Part shown: positions 26,822 through 34,719 of the stretch, piece by piece | Layout: each line of letters opens with the position of its first letter | How positions within the stretch are numbered: the first letter of the stretch is position 1 | From: VXPQ01 sp965232485 | GTDB taxonomy: Bacteria > Bacteroidota > Rhodothermia > Rhodothermales > VXPQ01 | Direction: 5' to 3' | Assembly (NCBI GenBank): GCA_965232485.1 | Contig: OZ246975.1 | Location: 1,550,001 to 1,614,000 of the forward strand | Length of the DNA stretch: 64,000 nucleotides | The notes under the pieces: generated by a model | What the model saw: the letters and a program-made list of their open reading frames with translations, nothing else | What the model was told of the DNA's origin: nothing | Databases searched by the model: none | Translations under genes and position numbers: made by a program

Positions 26822-27033
26822 GACGTGGCCTCCGTATTGAATACCGTGTCGGATTGTTCCTGATCGGGAATCGGCACGATCGCTTCCTCGGGGCACTCAG
26901 CTACGCATTCCATGAAATCGCAACAGGTGTCGTTAATTACGTAAATCGGATCTCCGGGCGAAATCGCGCTAATGGGACACACATCCACGCACAGGCCGCA
27001 CTGTGCGCAGGCGTCTGTGATCATGTGAGGCAT
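26818..27033 (-). CDS. Small ferredoxin, second cluster irregular
   Basis: A 71-residue 2-cluster bacterial-type ferredoxin. The first site is standard: C9-x2-C12-x2-C15-x3-C19-P. The second reads TCCDFMECVAECP, with Cys at 37, 38, 43 and 47 but Phe where the usual second Cys (40) should be. Thus the second site may hold a [3Fe-4S] cluster or use Cys38 in a rearranged [4Fe-4S] site. It is cytoplasmic and a plausible electron donor for the radical SAM protein in this operon. Confidence 0.85.
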   Translation of the reverse strand: MPHMITDACAQCGLCVDVCPISAISPGDPIYVINDTCCDFMECVAECPEEAIVPIPDQEQSDTVFNTEATS

Positions 27034-27084
27034 GGCCGCAATGCAATGTGTCCGACAGGGTGCGAAACGATCCGGAAAAACCTG

Positions 27085-27879
27085 CTATCCTTGCCCGCGT
27101 CCGTTCAGGGCCTGCTTGTCGATCACGCCGCCCGCCTCGTTCACGGTATTGTCGCTCCGCTTTCCGGGATACCGGCGCTTCGGCGTCTTGTCTTTCCAGC
27201 GATATATCCAGAAACAGTATGCGTAAGGATAAATGGTCTGGACCACATGGAAGGGCTCGTATTCGAACAGGCGACGCATCGCCCAGCAGAAACGGTACCG
27301 CTTGTCCTGCGGCTCAATGATTTCCACCACGCAGTCCGCCTGAAAACTGACGAACACCGGAGCGTTGCCGGTCCACAGCACGGAGGCAAAGGGATTTTCG
27401 ACCAGGTTCCGGAGCGTCGATCCCTCGAAAATCTCAAGGAGCCCGACGCGCCGAAAGTCGATATGTTCGGGATGGGAATAGAGCTCGCGGGCCGTCCGAA
27501 TGCGCAGATCGCGCGTCTCGTTGACGGCGTGGGGAGGCAATTCCTCGATTTGCGCGACGGCGTCCTCTACCAGCTCAAGGTAATGATCGATGTGCTCGTC
27601 CCTGGGCGTGAACCCTACGCCCTTGTTAGCCAGATTCGGCACAAGCGCATCGTCGGCCCATGTAGCGACGACCGGCAAATGGCCTGCGTTGAACGCAATG
27701 TACTGATCCTGTTCGATCGCGTCGTAAATGCTGTGTTTGTAATCGAGTTGCCACCGGATGAACTTCTCGGGCAGCTCAATCACGTCCAGGTTCCGGTCGC
27801 CCCCCTCCTTTTTGAGGCGGGCAACGCCGTTGACTACCTGCACTTGTTCTGTGAGCGTTTTCGCGTCCAGATTTTCCAT
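27085..27879 (-). CDS. Hypothetical 264-residue protein in the PCP_red operon
   Basis: A soluble protein rich in Trp/Tyr/Phe toward its C-terminus (RYRFCWAMRRLFEYEPFHVV; YAYCFWIYRWKDK). It has several possible metal- or heme-binding residues (NAGHLPVV, DEHIDHYLELVE, HPEHIDF) but no recognised family. No signal peptide. It follows the repeat element inserted after the radical SAM gene and precedes the ferredoxin by 51 bp. Strong coding character. Confidence 0.65.
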   Translation of the reverse strand: MENLDAKTLTEQVQVVNGVARLKKEGGDRNLDVIELPEKFIRWQLDYKHSIYDAIEQDQYIAFNAGHLPVVATWADDALVPNLANKGVGFTPRDEHIDHYLELVEDAVAQIEELPPHAVNETRDLRIRTARELYSHPEHIDFRRVGLLEIFEGSTLRNLVENPFASVLWTGNAPVFVSFQADCVVEIIEPQDKRYRFCWAMRRLFEYEPFHVVQTIYPYAYCFWIYRWKDKTPKRRYPGKRSDNTVNEAGGVIDKQALNGRGQG

Positions 27880-27944
27880 GAATCAAGGGGATGGATGAAT
27901 AAAGGCACGGCTACGCGAGCCGTTCCGGAATAGAGACTTCTTTA

Positions 27945-28199
27945 GGAAGCTCTGATTAAGTCCGCAAAGATTCAGAGGCTGACAGGCGTGCGCTGGCAAG
28001 GAATGACGAAGAAGCGTGGCAGGCCCCACGTAATGAGGAATGACACAGCCAGCGCGCGCCTGTCAGCCTCCCGAAGGGCGCTTCACGACCGCGACAACCC
28101 GAATCCGCCGTGTTTTTCGCTGATTTCAATAACGCCGTCATGTCGTTTTGTACGCGTGAAAGTGAAGCGCTGATCAAAGTGGAGTTAATCAGAGCTTCC
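27945..28199. mobile_element. MITE-like element, copy 1
   Basis: A 255-bp element bounded by perfect inverted repeats GGAAGCTCTGATTAA and TTAATCAGAGCTTCC (16 bp if the flanking A/T is counted) and flanked by TTTA on both sides, a possible target duplication. Inside, a 22-bp stem (27975-27996 with 28049-28070) encloses a smaller hairpin (CGTGG at 28015, CCACG at 28026) and two GGAATGAC copies. It is closely similar to 38982-39238. There is no protein-coding content of its own, but it provides the stop codon of the radical SAM gene. The same DNA holds the gap between that gene and the 264-residue protein. Confidence 0.8.
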
Positions 28200-29474
28200 T
28201 TTAATAGCCTGAGCGTCCTGCGGTTTCCCGACCGGCTCCGAAAAAGACGGCGCTCCCCGATCCATGCCGGCAAGGGCTTCCTGCATGACGCCCGCAGAGA
28301 TGCGCCGTACGCCGTGCCGGTCGGCATACGCTTCAAGGCCCTTGCGGACTTTGTCGCGAATGAAGGAGATCGGGATGCGCTCCAGCCGCTCCTGCGCTTC
28401 TGGAGACCACTCGATATCGTATCGCTCAAGGGTCCGGCCCGTCGGCTGGTACAGGCAGGCCGGGTCCTCGGCCAGATAATCTTCGAAGGCGGCTTGGGCG
28501 CGGCACCGGCATCCGCCGCAGAGTTCGTTGAATTCGCATGCGCCGCATTTGCCCTTGAGGCGCGAAGGATCGCGCAAATCCGTCAGCACGGGGGACGAAG
28601 TCCATATTTCGGCGAAGGACTGCTCGCGGACATTTCCGGCGACCACCGTCATGTACGGACACGGCGTAACATCCCCGCCCGGCGTAATGCGACAGTATTG
28701 CGTACCCGCCATGCACCCTCCGCTTTCCAGGCCGCCCAGCCCTTCGTCGTATGCGATCTGCTTGAATTGCGGCGCGCATTTGGATCGAACCAGCATGGGG
28801 CGGTACTCGTCCTGCACGCGCGTCATTTCCCGAAGGATCGCGTCCGTGTCGGCGGCGGCAAGATCGTTCATCGCCTGTCCCCGGCCCGTCTGCACCAGAA
28901 AATACAGATTGAAGGACCAGGCGCCTCGCGCGCGCGCAAACGCCATGAGTTCCGGAATTTCATCCCGGTTCATGTCCATCACGGTCGTTTGCACGAGCAC
29001 TTCGAGGCCATGGCGGCGACATGTTTCCAGGGCGCGAACCGAATGCTCCCAGGCGTTCGGGCCGCCGCGAAAAGCGTTGTGTTTTTCGGGATCGATGGAA
29101 TCGATGCTTATGCCCACCCCCTTCACGCCGCATTCCACCATCTTGCGCGCCACGAAATCGTTGACCATGACGCCGTTCGTGCCCATCACGACCCACATGC
29201 CCTTCGCGGAGGCTTTCTGTGCAATCTGGTAAATATCCCGGCGCAAAAGCGGCTCGCCGCCGGTAAGGATAAGCATCTCCGTACCCAGCGCCTCCATTTC
29301 GTCGATAAGCGCAAGGCATTCGTCCGTGGTCAACTCGTTTTCCTCGGCGACGCCCCCTTCCATATAGCAATGAGGGCATTTGAGATTGCATTTCCTGGTC
29401 AGATTCCAGGAAACCAGCGAAGGACAATGCCTTCCGGGAGCAGGCAAGAAAGGCAGGGAGCGGGCGGCGTCCAT
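28185..29474 (-). CDS. Radical SAM/SPASM protein (NirJ/AhbC/AhbD-like) with PCP_red tail
   Basis: This 429-residue protein has the radical SAM motif CNLKCPHC (C29, C33, C36), then LILTGGEPLLRRDI and GTNGVMV. The C-terminal SPASM-type cluster reads GGCMAGTQYCRITPGGDVTPC and CGACEFNELCGGCRCRAQAA...DYLAEDPAC, close to the pattern of the heme-pathway enzymes NirJ, AhbC and AhbD. After it comes a PCP_red-like unit (IEWSPEAQERLERIPISF... about residues 360-405). The final codons (KGSSD) and the stop come from the inserted repeat element, so the native C-terminus was altered. Likely modifies a tetrapyrrole or a peptide for the neighbouring cytochromes (inference). Confidence 0.82.
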   Translation of the reverse strand: MDAARSLPFLPAPGRHCPSLVSWNLTRKCNLKCPHCYMEGGVAEENELTTDECLALIDEMEALGTEMLILTGGEPLLRRDIYQIAQKASAKGMWVVMGTNGVMVNDFVARKMVECGVKGVGISIDSIDPEKHNAFRGGPNAWEHSVRALETCRRHGLEVLVQTTVMDMNRDEIPELMAFARARGAWSFNLYFLVQTGRGQAMNDLAAADTDAILREMTRVQDEYRPMLVRSKCAPQFKQIAYDEGLGGLESGGCMAGTQYCRITPGGDVTPCPYMTVVAGNVREQSFAEIWTSSPVLTDLRDPSRLKGKCGACEFNELCGGCRCRAQAAFEDYLAEDPACLYQPTGRTLERYDIEWSPEAQERLERIPISFIRDKVRKGLEAYADRHGVRRISAGVMQEALAGMDRGAPSFSEPVGKPQDAQAIKGSSD

Positions 29475-29501
29475 CGATACGAGAGAAAAACCTCGGAAAA
29501 A

Positions 29502-31115
29502 TCAGGAGGAAACGGAGGCGCGGCGCCGGAAGCGCATCAGCCCGACAATGCTGAGCAACGCCAGTAATGTCAACCCGCCCGCTCGCAGCATAGGGATCAC
29601 CGGCGAGGGCCGCTCCGAAGGCTCCAGGTACAAATAATACCATCCCGTGATACCCCGGCGGTTGCCCCGCTCGTCATTGAAACCGTCCCATACCGAGAAG
29701 GCGATCGGGACGAACGTATCTTCCGCAAAACGCTCGTCGCGCGGCATGGTGAATACGGCGGTCCATTCCCCATCTTCATAGGTCGCGCGAACAGACGGGG
29801 CGGCGTCGCCGGCGATCAGGTTGCCGCTGCCTCGTCCGACGTACGAACGCCCCGCGCCCGACGCCAGATCGACGAACCATAAATCGACCGCCTGCCTGGC
29901 GTCTCCGAACAGAAAATACGGCAGGCCTTCCGACGCAAGCTCCTGGGGAAACTGGACGGCGACCGCATCGGACCAGATGCTGGCGACGGTATCCCGAACG
30001 ACCTGCTCTGTGGGCGGAACCTCCATGTCCGGCGCATTGCTTCCCATCGTTTCCGCGGACATGTCGTGCCAGGCCAGCATAATGGCGATTTCGTCCGCAT
30101 CGTAGCGGGCTTTCACCTCAATTCCGTCCACGCCCGGCATGAAAGACCGCCCCGGCTCGATCACTTGCCCCACGACGGGGAAATAGGCCCCGCGCCCCTC
30201 GCCGAAAGCGGCCCGGCCCTGCGCCGGATCGACGGGATCGGGCGCGTACCGGGCCACGGCGGCGGTGGCGTAATCGGGATCGTCCTGCGAGAGCGAATAG
30301 ACGTAATCGACGAGGGCCCAGCTATCCTTGATCGGGGTAATGCTGTAGGAGGGCATGGGCGAGCCGTCCAGCCCCGTGGTGAACGTGCGGTAAATGTCCT
30401 GGCGCGCGTCGCCCCCAATGAAGGTCCAGCGCTTCGTAAGGTCTGCGGGGCGAATATGGTTGCCCCACTGCTCCTGCAACGTCGGGGCGGAAGGGCCGTC
30501 TCCACGCCCGGCCGCGCCATGGCAATCGAAGCACTGGTTCTCTTCGTAGACCGCGCGCCCCCGCTCCGCGGACGCTTCGCTGAACGACGGCGGGTCGGGA
30601 ATCTCGACAACGTCCGGCACGCCGTACGGACCGGAAAAGTCGCCGTTGAAGGTTTTTATGTAGTAAACCAGATTACGGATTTCCTCGTCGCTAAGTTGCG
30701 GCCAGGGCGGCATGCCCGTATAGGGCATTCCGTCGCGAATCACCCGCACAAGGTCGTCGTCCGTGGGCAACTGCCCGCTTGGCGTGGTGCGGACCTTGTA
30801 GACGCCCGCCGTAAAATCCCGGGGCGCCGGACGCATGAAAGGCGCCGCCACGCCATCCCCTTGGCCGGTTTCTCCGTGACACTGCGCACATTTGTCCATA
30901 TACAGCAGGCGGCCTGCCTCGCGCTGTTCGTCGGAGCCAAGGTCGGGCGCAGGTTGCGCCGCCATCGTCAAGGGAAGCAATACGACAGGCAAACACGCAC
31001 CCAGGACGCACGACAGGAGGCCTGATCGGGAAAAACGCATAACGGTGCGTCTTGCCCGGCGAGCAGAAGAGCGAATCGCTATGTCGGTGTTATTCCTAAT
31101 GGTCATCGCCCCCAT
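29502..31115 (-). CDS. Diheme cytochrome c fused to an ethylbenzene-dehydrogenase-type heme domain
   Basis: A 537-residue exported protein. The ATG at 31115 follows a GGGAGG Shine-Dalgarno-like site inside the upstream gene and overlaps it by 20 bp. The best signal peptide begins at the Met at 31040 (MRFSRSGLLSCVLG). Two cytochrome c domains follow (CAQCHGE and CFDCHGA). Residues about 310-495 resemble the heme-b binding gamma subunit of ethylbenzene dehydrogenase/nitrite oxidoreductase-type enzymes (DADEIAIMLAWHDMSAE, PYFLFGD, WTAVFTMPRDERFAED). A C-terminal helix (LTLLALLSIVGLM) anchors it. Likely a periplasmic electron relay. Confidence 0.8.
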   Translation of the reverse strand: MGAMTIRNNTDIAIRSSARRARRTVMRFSRSGLLSCVLGACLPVVLLPLTMAAQPAPDLGSDEQREAGRLLYMDKCAQCHGETGQGDGVAAPFMRPAPRDFTAGVYKVRTTPSGQLPTDDDLVRVIRDGMPYTGMPPWPQLSDEEIRNLVYYIKTFNGDFSGPYGVPDVVEIPDPPSFSEASAERGRAVYEENQCFDCHGAAGRGDGPSAPTLQEQWGNHIRPADLTKRWTFIGGDARQDIYRTFTTGLDGSPMPSYSITPIKDSWALVDYVYSLSQDDPDYATAAVARYAPDPVDPAQGRAAFGEGRGAYFPVVGQVIEPGRSFMPGVDGIEVKARYDADEIAIMLAWHDMSAETMGSNAPDMEVPPTEQVVRDTVASIWSDAVAVQFPQELASEGLPYFLFGDARQAVDLWFVDLASGAGRSYVGRGSGNLIAGDAAPSVRATYEDGEWTAVFTMPRDERFAEDTFVPIAFSVWDGFNDERGNRRGITGWYYLYLEPSERPSPVIPMLRAGGLTLLALLSIVGLMRFRRRASVSS

Positions 31116-31923
31116 GATCCTCCCGCGCCCGCGGTCGGTGTCCGGTGAAATCGTACAGGAAAAGCGTCACATCCCACATTTCCTCTTCCGAAAGGAAATC
31201 TTCCCAGGCGGGCATGGCCGACAACCAAGGCGTGGATTCGCTCGGCAAGCCCGGGCCGCCCTTGGCGATACGCCAGAAAATATAGCCTTCCTGAAGCATG
31301 GCGATCGTTGTGGCGTCCTGAAAATTCGCGGGGATGGGATCGTATCCGTGGGCAAAGAGGCCGTCTCCCGCCATATCGTCCCCGTGGCAATACACGCAAT
31401 TTTCGTAGTATATGCGCCGCCCGTTCGCCACATGTTCCGCAAAGGCGGGCGGGTCTTCCGTTTCAAGCGCGCGATACGGGTTGTCGTCGTTGATCAGGTC
31501 GATCGTATGGCCAGCCACCTCAATGCTCACAGGCGGCGGCGGATGAATCGTGCGGCTGCTGAGTGGAGGGGCGGGCCCTTCCGTAACGTCGAAATACACC
31601 CGGAGCGCCACGAGACAAGGCAACAGAACGAGGGTGGTCAGCAGGGGAACCGCATATTTTTTCTCCGTCGCAAAGGCAACGGCCTGGCTCAGCACAAACC
31701 GGAAATGTTCCGAATTCGCCGAGATGTACGCCAGTAACGAAAGCGTGAGGATGGCCAGGAACATCCCCTGGATCGACGTGGGCAGGGGCGGATTAATGCC
31801 CCAGCGCAGAAAGACGAAGGTAGCGATCCACCACGCCGCCAGCCAGCCGAGGATATTCATCTTCGGCGCGAAGCGCAGCGCTACGAGCCCCGCGCACGCC
31901 GCAAGCAGGATAATGACGTTCAT
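31096..31923 (-). CDS. Membrane-anchored monoheme cytochrome c
   Basis: A 275-residue protein with about four N-terminal hydrophobic helices (to about 110) and then a periplasmic cytochrome c domain (CVYCHGDDMAGDG; distal Met candidate in WLSAMPAWEDF). It overlaps the upstream cytochrome gene by 4 bp and the downstream one by 20 bp, so the three cytochromes are translationally linked. It probably hands electrons between the bd-like protein and the other cytochromes. Not a standard oxidase subunit. Confidence 0.82.
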   Translation of the reverse strand: MNVIILLAACAGLVALRFAPKMNILGWLAAWWIATFVFLRWGINPPLPTSIQGMFLAILTLSLLAYISANSEHFRFVLSQAVAFATEKKYAVPLLTTLVLLPCLVALRVYFDVTEGPAPPLSSRTIHPPPPVSIEVAGHTIDLINDDNPYRALETEDPPAFAEHVANGRRIYYENCVYCHGDDMAGDGLFAHGYDPIPANFQDATTIAMLQEGYIFWRIAKGGPGLPSESTPWLSAMPAWEDFLSEEEMWDVTLFLYDFTGHRPRAREDHGGDDH

Positions 31924-32744
31924 GATCCTCCCCTTTGCATCGCCAGATAGTCAACGAGTGTTTTGAGTTGACCGGACGATATCTTGTCGTAAAATCCGGT
32001 AGCGTTCAGTTGGGCCGACATCAGACCCGCCGGAAATTCCTCCGACACGACGGCGTCCGGGTCCATGATCGCCTCGTAGAGCTCGGCGGTCGAAAAATCG
32101 TTGCCCGCGTTGTACAAACTGGGACCAAGGAGGGGCGTGGGTTCGGCGATGCTGTGACATGTGCCGCAGGCATACATGGCGAACAATTCTTCCCCGGACA
32201 GATTCTCCGCCGAAGGTCCCGCCGATGCGCTCGCTTGCGAACCCGCCGATGCGCTCGCGGAATTCTCTTCGCTCTGCCAACGCAATTCCGTGTCCAGCGT
32301 AACCGTGGCGGCGGCGCCAAGACTCTGGAGATACGCGATCACCGCAAGAATTTCCTGGTCGTTCAGGTCGACGGGCGGATCGGCGACAGGATTCATGCCG
32401 GGCAAAAAGCCCTCGACGATATATGCGTTGGGATCATAGAGCGATTCGGCCAGATACTCCACATCGCTGAACCCTTCCTTCCGGTCGGCGGCCACCAGGC
32501 CGATGTTCGCCAGATCGGGGAAACGCCCCCCGGTCTCCCCGGATACGGTGTGGCACGTAAGGCATGTCCCCTTGCCCGCCGCGATTTCCTCGCCGGCGAC
32601 CACCAGATCCTCCGTAGTCATGTCGGCGCCCAGTTCCGTCTCCTCAGGAGGATACGTCACCTTCTGCGGCACCATCTGGCTGACGTAGCTATAGAAGGCG
32701 GCCACGAGGATCGTGAAGACGCATATCTTGACGGCGTTCATCAT
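31920..32744 (-). CDS. Diheme cytochrome c with N-terminal anchor
   Basis: A 274-residue protein with one N-terminal membrane helix (VKICVFTILVAAFYSYV) and two cytochrome c domains (CLTCHTVSG at about 61 and CGTCHSIAE at about 193) separated by a Ser/Ala-rich linker (SASAGSQASASAGPS). Distal Met candidates lie in FLPGMNPV and AGLMSAQL. It overlaps the bd-like gene by 4 bp (ATGA), arguing that it is a partner subunit of that membrane protein, in place of a CydB. Confidence 0.85.
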   Translation of the reverse strand: MMNAVKICVFTILVAAFYSYVSQMVPQKVTYPPEETELGADMTTEDLVVAGEEIAAGKGTCLTCHTVSGETGGRFPDLANIGLVAADRKEGFSDVEYLAESLYDPNAYIVEGFLPGMNPVADPPVDLNDQEILAVIAYLQSLGAAATVTLDTELRWQSEENSASASAGSQASASAGPSAENLSGEELFAMYACGTCHSIAEPTPLLGPSLYNAGNDFSTAELYEAIMDPDAVVSEEFPAGLMSAQLNATGFYDKISSGQLKTLVDYLAMQRGGS

Positions 32745-34495
32745 GACGACGCTTCCTCCCCGGCTTCGAGTTTCTTTTTACCGGACAAACTGGACAGGAA
32801 AAATACGATCGCGATAAAAAAGAAGAAAATCAGCACGGTCACCGACACCACATTGGCGGCGTAACCCAGCGTAGGCGTAAACGCATCCGGCGACGTGTCG
32901 CGCATCACGCCGTATACATGCCAGTGCTGTCGAATGCCCGAGCGGACGTAGCCCATCAGGCCCATCGTCCATGCAAACGTGATCGCAATGAAGAAGAGCG
33001 CGTACTGCGCCCGGTTGGGAATCTTGCCCCATTCGATCGGCCCCAGAATCTTTGCGTTCCTGAACATGAACACATCGATGATCGTGATCGAAATCATTGC
33101 GAAGAGCACCAGGCCCACCTGCGGGATGGACAACCCGATCCGCACGGACGCTTCGACGAAATAGCCGTAGACGCCAAGGAAAATAACGATCCCCACGACC
33201 GCCGCCAGAATCCCGAATTGCACGATATTGCCCGTTTTCGCCCACGAAACGGTCGCCTCCTTGTTGGCCCGGCGATAGAACAGAAAGCTCAGGTAGGTGG
33301 TGAGAATAAGTACGTTGACGGCGGTATTCTTGGCGGACATCACGCCCAGCACATTCAGGATCGGGTGATGGGATCCGCCCATGGCGCGGGCTTCCTCCAC
33401 CGTGGCGACCAGCGAGTGCGGAGTGGCCCAGACGATGAAACAGACCGTGATGGACGCAAGCAGCCATTTGGTGAACTTGCGGTAGCGCTCCGCCCCGTGG
33501 ATGCGCTCCATGCTCAGCCACAGATAATAATTGGCGGCGAGAAACAGGTTGCCGATCAGCACGGCCTGAATGATGAACAACCAGGAGAATGTGCCGCCCA
33601 TGAGCGCAATGCCGAGACTCTGGGAGAAGGCGTAGATTTCGCGGCCCAGCCAGTAGCCCGCGAACGGCAACGGCAGCAGCGCAGCAATGGCGATGAAATT
33701 GCCCATGTAGCCCATCCAGTCGTAATGCGCCCGCTCCTCGTCGGTCTTCGCGCCGAGAAACTTGTAGGCCCCGTAGGCCGCCGCAATCGAGCCGCCGAAA
33801 CAGATGTTGGCGATGAGCCGGTGGATGTTGATGGGCATCCACGTGAAGTTGTTGATGGCGTCCCAGGTGCTGAGCAAATTCCCCTCCACGTCGACGCCGT
33901 TGGGGGAATTCATGAAGGTTAGCCAGGAATCGGCGATGAAGATAATGGCGATGCCAACCAGATTGAGGCACAGGCCAAGCAAAAGGTGCAGCCACTTCGG
34001 CATCTTGCCCCATCCGTAATAATAACTGTACAGGAAAACGGCTTCAAGGAAGAAGACGCAAGCGTACAGCACGAAAGTCCAGCTGAAGATGGAGACCAGG
34101 TACTCCATCAATCGCGGATACAGAATGAACAGGAAGAATGTAAGGAGGGCGCCGAGGCTCGCCGTAAAGGAAAACGAGACGGACAACAGGCGCGTGAATT
34201 CGTACGCCAGGTCGTCGTAACGCTTGTCGCCGTTCCGAAAACCAATGAACTCTATGGTGAGCGCGAACATCGGGACGGCGAGCACGAACGCGCCGAACAT
34301 CAGGTGCAACTGGGCGATGACCCAAACTACGACGCGGCTGCCTACGACAGGAAAGGATCGGTATTCGACTGGCCCCGCGGCCTCCTGGGCCCATGCGTCA
34401 GGCGCCCAGAACGCAACGAAAGCCATGCCGGCGAGCATCAAAAACAGGAGCGCCCCGGAGGATAATCCGGGCAATCTCCTCGCAAGCCACTTCAT
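32741..34495 (-). CDS. Cytochrome bd-like (CydA-superfamily) membrane protein
   Basis: A 584-residue protein with about 13-14 transmembrane helices preceded by a signal-like segment (to AWAQE). QLHLMFGAFVLAVPMFALTIEFIG resembles the heme-ligating first helix of CydA, and NIHRLIANICFGG supplies another conserved His. The quinol-binding GRQPW loop of true CydA is not seen and no cydB lies nearby. Instead three cytochrome c genes follow, overlapping. It fits the divergent 'bd-like' oxidases noted in Nitrospira and relatives. I suggest it takes electrons from, or gives them to, cytochrome c; whether it reduces oxygen is unknown. Confidence 0.8.
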   Translation of the reverse strand: MKWLARRLPGLSSGALLFLMLAGMAFVAFWAPDAWAQEAAGPVEYRSFPVVGSRVVVWVIAQLHLMFGAFVLAVPMFALTIEFIGFRNGDKRYDDLAYEFTRLLSVSFSFTASLGALLTFFLFILYPRLMEYLVSIFSWTFVLYACVFFLEAVFLYSYYYGWGKMPKWLHLLLGLCLNLVGIAIIFIADSWLTFMNSPNGVDVEGNLLSTWDAINNFTWMPINIHRLIANICFGGSIAAAYGAYKFLGAKTDEERAHYDWMGYMGNFIAIAALLPLPFAGYWLGREIYAFSQSLGIALMGGTFSWLFIIQAVLIGNLFLAANYYLWLSMERIHGAERYRKFTKWLLASITVCFIVWATPHSLVATVEEARAMGGSHHPILNVLGVMSAKNTAVNVLILTTYLSFLFYRRANKEATVSWAKTGNIVQFGILAAVVGIVIFLGVYGYFVEASVRIGLSIPQVGLVLFAMISITIIDVFMFRNAKILGPIEWGKIPNRAQYALFFIAITFAWTMGLMGYVRSGIRQHWHVYGVMRDTSPDAFTPTLGYAANVVSVTVLIFFFFIAIVFFLSSLSGKKKLEAGEEASS

Positions 34496-34536
34496 TCCGC
34501 GTGCCTGGTATTTCGTGGTAAAAAAGTGCTTCGGGA

Positions 34537-34569
34537 CAAAGAATACGCAACCGGCGGCGAGAGTGCAAA
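34537..34569 (-). promoter_or_regulatory. Predicted promoter of the bd-like/PCP_red operon
   Basis: On the minus strand TTTG (ending at 34566) lies 20 bases before TATTCTTTG (34545-34537), close to the Bacteroidota -33/-7 pattern with one extra base in the -7 spacer. It is about 42 bp upstream of the ATG of the bd-like gene, in the 224-bp divergent gap. Motif match only. Confidence 0.35.
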
Positions 34570-34719
34570 AAATTTACCCGGAAATTGCGATATTGGCGCA
34601 ACATTATTTCCGCCATCCCTGAAATTTCCCGCCTTGCCATGCCTTTCGATACGCTTTGTTGCACTGCCCAGCGCTCCCGAACGACTCCCGCGCTGCGCCG
34701 CCCGCATTGCCTGCAACCC

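Noticed and set aside
27956..28429. 157-residue minus-strand ORF inside the repeat element and radical SAM gene
   Set aside because: Built from hairpin sequence plus an off-frame part of the radical SAM gene; the similar frame in copy 2 is not conserved.
22467..29474. PCP_red genes as evidence for chlorophyll synthesis
   Set aside because: No BchB/ChlB core, BchN/L or other pigment genes are present; only the small domain is shared.
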